Positions 6,197 through 9,535 of a DNA stretch of 9,535 nucleotides are shown piece by piece. The stretch comes from Phycisphaerales bacterium (GTDB lineage: Bacteria > Planctomycetota > Phycisphaerae > Phycisphaerales > UBA1924): contig JAUXUZ010000523.1 in NCBI GenBank assembly GCA_030680655.1, forward strand, positions 1-9,535. The letters are read 5' to 3'. Below the pieces are notes generated by a model. It saw only the letters and a program-made list of their open reading frames with translations. It did not search any database and had not been told where the DNA came from. Position 1 is the first letter of the stretch; every line of letters begins with the position of its first letter. A program made the position numbers and the translations under genes.

Positions 6197-7368
6197 CCGC
6201 GGGCAAGGTCCACAATCTCCAGCAGCCGGCGCATCTGCGTCTGGGCGTCGAACCGCTCGTGGGCCCGGCCTCGACCGGCACCGCCCATCGCCGCGGCGAG
6301 CCCCGGGTCCTCGGCCAGTTGCACGATCGCGAAGGCGATCGCGTTCGAGTCACCCACCGGAACAAGCAGCCCCGTCACACCGTCGTCGACGACCTCGGGG
6401 ATCCCGCCGATCCGAGAACCGATCACCGGTAGGCCGCACCCCATCGCCTCAATCGCCGCCACGCCAAGCCCCTCGTTGAGGCTCGGAAACAGGAACACAT
6501 CTGCATCCAGCAGCGCCGCTCGCACACCCGCGGGCGGGAGCCCGCCGCGGAGCGTCACCACTGAACCCAGCCCCGCCCGGTCAATCTGCTCCTGCAGCGA
6601 CCCCCTCAGGTCACCTTCGCCGACGATCTGGTACTGAACTCGCGCGCGCAGCGCCTCTGGCAGGGTCTCGACCGCGGCAACCGCGTGCTCCAACCCCTTG
6701 ACCGGCGCCAGCCGCGCCACCGACACCAGGCGGAGGGGATCGCCGGCACGCCGCGGGGCTCGCTCCGGCGCGGAGAACCGATCCAGGTCCACACCGTTGT
6801 ACAGCACGTGCAGCCGCTCGCGCGGCGCGCCCAGCGCGGCGGCGCGGCGAGCCAGATCCTCGCTGACAGCAACGAACCGTTCACCCGTGCGGAACAGCAG
6901 CGCAAACTCGCGCTCAGTCGCAGACGCCACGTCGCTCCCGTGAAAGAACGTCACCAGTGGGCCCAGCGGCAAACCGGCGTCGCGCAGCTTCGCCACCACC
7001 GCGGCGTTGGGGCCAAAGTGCGCCAGCACGACGTCGTACGGTCCCTGGTCAATGTACGGAACAGCCGAGAAGAGCAGCCGCAGCGACGACCCGTCGACCC
7101 CGTAGCGAACAGGGTTGACCAGCCGCGCAGACAGCAGGGGGTGCCCGAACATCCGCGCGCCCTCCGCGAGGCCCGACAGGTTGCGTCTGGGCCGAAGCCG
7201 CACGCCCGCGGCGACCGGTGCCAGCGGATCACCCGCCTCGGGCGTCTTCCCCGCGCGGTTCGCGTACACGTCAACACCGTGCCCCAATCGCTGAAGGTCG
7301 AGCACCTGCCGCGAGATGAACGTCTCAGAGACGGCCGGAAACCGCCCGGCGACAACGGCGATCCGCAT
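6193..7368 (-). CDS. glycosyltransferase family 4 protein (WcaL-like)
   Basis: This is a 391-residue GT-B fold, retaining glycosyltransferase that should move a sugar from an activated donor to a glycan or lipid-linked acceptor at the cytoplasmic membrane face. FPAVSETFISRQVLDLQRLGH (10-30) is the N-terminal signature of the WcaL/AmsK-like exopolysaccharide group. FHGSD (142-146), NGVDLDRF (191-198) and LAPVKGL (220-226, donor-phosphate contacting Lys) follow. The donor-binding motif is NEGLGVAAIEAMGCGLPVI (298-316), with intact Glu299 and Glu307 of E-X7-E, then GGIPEVV and DGVTGLLV. The domain order is complete and no break is seen. The ATG at 7368 is the first residue of the N-terminal beta strand (MRIAVVAG), so the start is well placed. 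It lies 30 nt downstream of another GT4 gene. Confidence 0.93.
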   Translation of the reverse strand: MRIAVVAGRFPAVSETFISRQVLDLQRLGHGVDVYANRAGKTPEAGDPLAPVAAGVRLRPRRNLSGLAEGARMFGHPLLSARLVNPVRYGVDGSSLRLLFSAVPYIDQGPYDVVLAHFGPNAAVVAKLRDAGLPLGPLVTFFHGSDVASATEREFALLFRTGERFVAVSEDLARRAAALGAPRERLHVLYNGVDLDRFSAPERAPRRAGDPLRLVSVARLAPVKGLEHAVAAVETLPEALRARVQYQIVGEGDLRGSLQEQIDRAGLGSVVTLRGGLPPAGVRAALLDADVFLFPSLNEGLGVAAIEAMGCGLPVIGSRIGGIPEVVDDGVTGLLVPVGDSNAIAFAIVQLAEDPGLAAAMGGAGRGRAHERFDAQTQMRRLLEIVDLARG

Positions 7369-7398
7369 CTGCGATGGTTGCAGATCCGCGCAGGCGAA

Positions 7399-8502
7399 TC
7401 AACCAGCCGTTGCGGCAGGCCCCAGGAACCGCTCCGCGAACGCTTCGGCGCTGAAGCAGTACCGCTCAAGCGCCGTCCGGCGGGCGATCTCACCCATCCG
7501 CTCGCGCAGCCCGGGCTCAAGAACCAAACGCTCCACAAGCGCCGCCAGCTCCGCTCCTGTCTTGAACACCGCGCCGCCCCCCGTGTCGAGCTTCTCCGCC
7601 AGCGCGGGCAGCGGGTACGCCAGCATCGGCAGGCCCGTGAGCATCCCCTGCACAGCGACCTGCGAGAAGCTCTCCGCCGCGACGCTGGGCACGATCAGTA
7701 CGTCGAGCGAGCGCATGAAATCGGGCATCCGCTCCGCCGGAAGCCAGTTGTGCAGCACTACGCCGGCTGAGCGCACCTCGGGCGGGTTCTTGAACGCCAG
7801 CAGGTGCAACTCCGCCCGCCCACGGACCACGTCGCTCAGTCTCTCCCACGCTTCCAGCGCAAGATGCGCGCCCTTGTCCGGCGCGTCGAGCGTCCCCACA
7901 ACGCCGAACCGCACGGGCCTCGACACAACACCGGCACCACCTTGCGGCACCGGGTAGAACCTGTCGGCGTTGAGGATGCCGTACCCAACGCTCACCGGCC
8001 AGCGCCGCACACGCCGGAAGTCGGCAGCGATCGCCTCGCTCACGCAGTGCACCTCGATCCGCATCGGCCGCAGCGCCCTGAGATACCGCTCCACCGCGTA
8101 CTGGTGCGCAAACAGCACGCACCGCGCCCGCGGCTTCTGGCCCCAGCGCAGCACCGCACGGGCCGCGGGCAAGACCCCGCGCCCGTTGTTCCCGAGCACC
8201 ACCAGGTCGTACGGCCCGCGCCGCAGCAACCCCGGCACGAGCGACAGCGAAACCGGCAACGGGCGTGACAGCGGCAGCCCGTACACCACTTCCAGCCCCT
8301 GCCCCACTCCCGCAAAGTGCTCAGCGAACCCCTCGCGCCACCGCGGCTCGGCCGCCAGCGTCACCCGCACACCAAGCTCCACCAGCCGACGGACAAGCAA
8401 AAAGTTGAACAGCTCCACCCCGTGCACACGCTTGTGCCGCCGGTCGGCCATGAAGGCCGGCGCCAGCATCAACACCCTCTTGCCGCAGATCGCACCCGCC
8501 AT
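7399..8502 (-). CDS. glycosyltransferase family 4 protein with an E-X7-Q donor motif
   Basis: This is a second GT-B glycosyltransferase (367 residues from the ATG at 8502). The N-terminal strand GKRVLMLAPAF (7-17) is followed by RVHGVELFNFLL (25-36), matching the acceptor-side loop of GT4 proteins. VVGTLDAPDKGAHLALEAW (201-219) matches the domain linker with the donor-contacting Lys210. The donor motif is PSVAAESFSQVAVQGMLTGLPMLA (272-295), where Glu277 is present but the position eight residues later is Gln285, where most GT4 enzymes have Glu. The protein is full length and otherwise intact, so I think it active with altered donor-site chemistry, but this is uncertain. An in-frame GTG at 8505 precedes the ATG by one codon; I choose the ATG because a -10-like element places transcription start there. 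The SpoIID-type gene ends 43 nt upstream. Confidence 0.88.
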   Translation of the reverse strand: MAGAICGKRVLMLAPAFMADRRHKRVHGVELFNFLLVRRLVELGVRVTLAAEPRWREGFAEHFAGVGQGLEVVYGLPLSRPLPVSLSLVPGLLRRGPYDLVVLGNNGRGVLPAARAVLRWGQKPRARCVLFAHQYAVERYLRALRPMRIEVHCVSEAIAADFRRVRRWPVSVGYGILNADRFYPVPQGGAGVVSRPVRFGVVGTLDAPDKGAHLALEAWERLSDVVRGRAELHLLAFKNPPEVRSAGVVLHNWLPAERMPDFMRSLDVLIVPSVAAESFSQVAVQGMLTGLPMLAYPLPALAEKLDTGGGAVFKTGAELAALVERLVLEPGLRERMGEIARRTALERYCFSAEAFAERFLGPAATAG

Positions 8503-8508
8503 CACCGC

Positions 8509-8517
8509 AGTCTATCA
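8509..8517 (-). promoter_or_regulatory. candidate extended -10 element before the E-X7-Q glycosyltransferase
   Basis: On the minus strand TGATAGACT (8517-8509) fits the extended -10 pattern TGNTANNNT and ends 6 nt before the ATG at 8502, so transcription would start at the A of the ATG. No -35 is visible 16-18 nt upstream, which extended -10 promoters can tolerate. It lies in the 43-nt gap after the SpoIID-type gene. Confidence 0.3.
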
Positions 8518-8545
8518 GCGGTGCTGGCGGAGATTCCCGCGCGAG

Positions 8546-9535
8546 CTAGTACGCCTTCGCGAGCTTCGCGCCGGGGTAGAAGAGCGGCACAATCTGCCGC
8601 CACTGCTCACCGCGATCGGCGAGTTCCTTCACAGAGTACTGGCACATGCCCACGCCGTGCCCGAAGCCCCGGCCCTTGATGTTCACCACGTCGCCCACGA
8701 TCGTCACCTCCATGTCGCCCGAGTTCACCCGGGTTGCTTTGACAATCGCGGGCAGCCCCTTGGCCTCTTGATTGAGGGCAAACCGCAGTTGCTCGGCAGA
8801 AAGGGCGAAGGTACGCCCGCCGCCGCTGACGGTGAACTTCGTCGGCCGGCCCGCGGTGTTGCTCTCAGTCAGCGTCACGCCCGTCAAACCGGCGAGTTCC
8901 TTCACCGGGTGACCGTTCACCCGCCCCCACTCTTTCAGCCGCGAAACCGCCTCGTTCTTCGATCGCGCCGCCTGCCACCGGTAGTACGGCGACGTCGAAC
9001 CGAGGGTCGCGTCACGTGCGCCGTTCGACCCCGTCGGAGCCGCCTGGATGGGGCCGGCGAGGTTGTACTCGTAGCCGCGGGTGATCGGCCACGTGTCACG
9101 CGCCGAACCCGGGCGGCCGCCGCTCGTGCTGCTGTAGTACGCGCGCAGCACCTGCCCGTTCCACGTCAGGATTACACCGCTGGTCGCTTCAACCGCGTCG
9201 GCCGCCGGACCCTTGTCGACGGCGCCCTTGTACGCCTGGTCCTTCACGCTGCTCTCGACATCGAACTTCTGCCCCATGCTCCGCGCATTGGCACGCTGGT
9301 GCAGCGCGTACGACCGCGCACAGACCGCCTGGGTGCAGAACGCCTGCAAGGGCCAGTTCGGGAACATCTCAGCCGTCACAACGCCCTTGAGATACTCCTC
9401 CACGCCCACCTGCTCGATCACGTCAAACGACCGCACCGACACGTCGGTGCGTGCCTGGAGCCGCAGCTTCCCGCCAAACTTCCCGCCGTCAAGAGTGATC
9501 TTCGGCGCCAGCCCGCTCGAGGTCGCCGCACGCGC
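8546..9535 (-). CDS. SpoIID/LytB-domain protein (partial, N-terminus beyond the window)
   Basis: The frame is open from the right edge to the TAG at 8548-8546, giving 329 residues of a longer protein. SpoIID-domain proteins act on peptidoglycan; SpoIID itself is a lytic transglycosylase for glycan strands lacking stem peptides. Visible, numbered from the edge: KITLDGGKFGGKLRL (12-26), VGVEEYLKGVVTAEM (43-57) with the conserved Glu56, the AQAVAARSYAL-like stretch TQAVCARSYAL (68-78), AYYSSTSGG (132-140), and the closing GRGFGHGVGMCQYS (288-301), where most relatives have Ser, not Cys298. The usual YPGAKL end is present. Export signals, if any, lie outside. The GTG at 9442 is an internal Val because similarity continues upstream. 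It is the most upstream minus-strand gene seen. A role in vegetative wall remodelling, not sporulation, is inferred from context. Confidence 0.9.
   Translation of the reverse strand, partial: ARAATSSGLAPKITLDGGKFGGKLRLQARTDVSVRSFDVIEQVGVEEYLKGVVTAEMFPNWPLQAFCTQAVCARSYALHQRANARSMGQKFDVESSVKDQAYKGAVDKGPAADAVEATSGVILTWNGQVLRAYYSSTSGGRPGSARDTWPITRGYEYNLAGPIQAAPTGSNGARDATLGSTSPYYRWQAARSKNEAVSRLKEWGRVNGHPVKELAGLTGVTLTESNTAGRPTKFTVSGGGRTFALSAEQLRFALNQEAKGLPAIVKATRVNSGDMEVTIVGDVVNIKGRGFGHGVGMCQYSVKELADRGEQWRQIVPLFYPGAKLAKAY

Noticed and set aside
6159..6365. Upstream extension of the DAPCGD methyltransferase to 6365.
   Set aside because: The 69 codons overlap the conserved C-terminal part of the GT4 gene in another frame and read as Arg/Ser/Trp-rich noise.
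7374..7402. TTGATT-N17-AACCAT on the minus strand before the GT4 gene starting at 7368.
   Set aside because: The spacing is right but the -10 does not fit TANNNT and the -35 overlaps the upstream stop codon; too weak to list as a promoter.
6685..7770. A 361-codon plus-strand open frame across two glycosyltransferase genes.
   Set aside because: It is antisense to the ends of two intact GT4 genes and is rich in Arg, Gln and His with no motif, as expected for the mirror frame of GC-rich coding DNA.
1..9535. Search for transposase, integrase, CRISPR repeats, tRNA, rRNA, toxin-antitoxin or known defence genes.
   Set aside because: Nothing of this kind was seen; every strong coding frame belongs to the recognised enzymes listed.

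Overview
The window is G+C-rich (roughly two thirds by eye) and densely coded, with ordinary chromosomal genes and no mobile element, CRISPR array, tRNA or rRNA. Strong G/C preference at third codon positions, few Shine-Dalgarno sequences, a SpoIID-domain protein outside any sporulation locus and several surface-glycan enzymes would suit a Planctomycetota-like (for example Phycisphaerae) or similar high-GC environmental bacterium. That assignment is inference and weak.

Left half (1-4470, plus strand): the tail of a class I SAM-dependent methyltransferase; a long-chain polyprenyl diphosphate synthase; aspartate-semialdehyde dehydrogenase (asd), 29 nt downstream and probably cotranscribed; then a 319-nt non-coding stretch that looks like a promoter and structured leader, followed by a RhlE-type DEAD-box RNA helicase with His-rich disordered ends. 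A strong rho-independent terminator (4497-4525) separates this half from the convergent right half.

Right half (9535-4540, minus strand, read right to left): a SpoIID/LytB-domain protein open at the window edge, two GT4-type glycosyltransferases, a class I methyltransferase with a DAPCGD motif, and a membrane-anchored FkbM-family methyltransferase. Gaps are 30-71 nt. Together they look like a cell-envelope glycan assembly and O-methylation cluster with a peptidoglycan-associated protein at its head. The polyprenyl diphosphate synthase (lipid carrier or quinone chain) and asd (diaminopimelate precursor) also feed envelope metabolism, but a functional link between the halves is only suggestive.

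The most interesting signals are regulatory. Four start codons lack a convincing Shine-Dalgarno sequence but have a TANNNT -10-like hexamer 6-9 nt upstream, as expected for leaderless or near-leaderless mRNAs. The clearest is fkbM, which has TTGACC-N17-TAGCTT. The helicase gene appears to have the opposite arrangement, a leader of about 250 nt with four consecutive hairpins. I see no clear novel multi-gene system; the rest is recognisable housekeeping and glycan biology.
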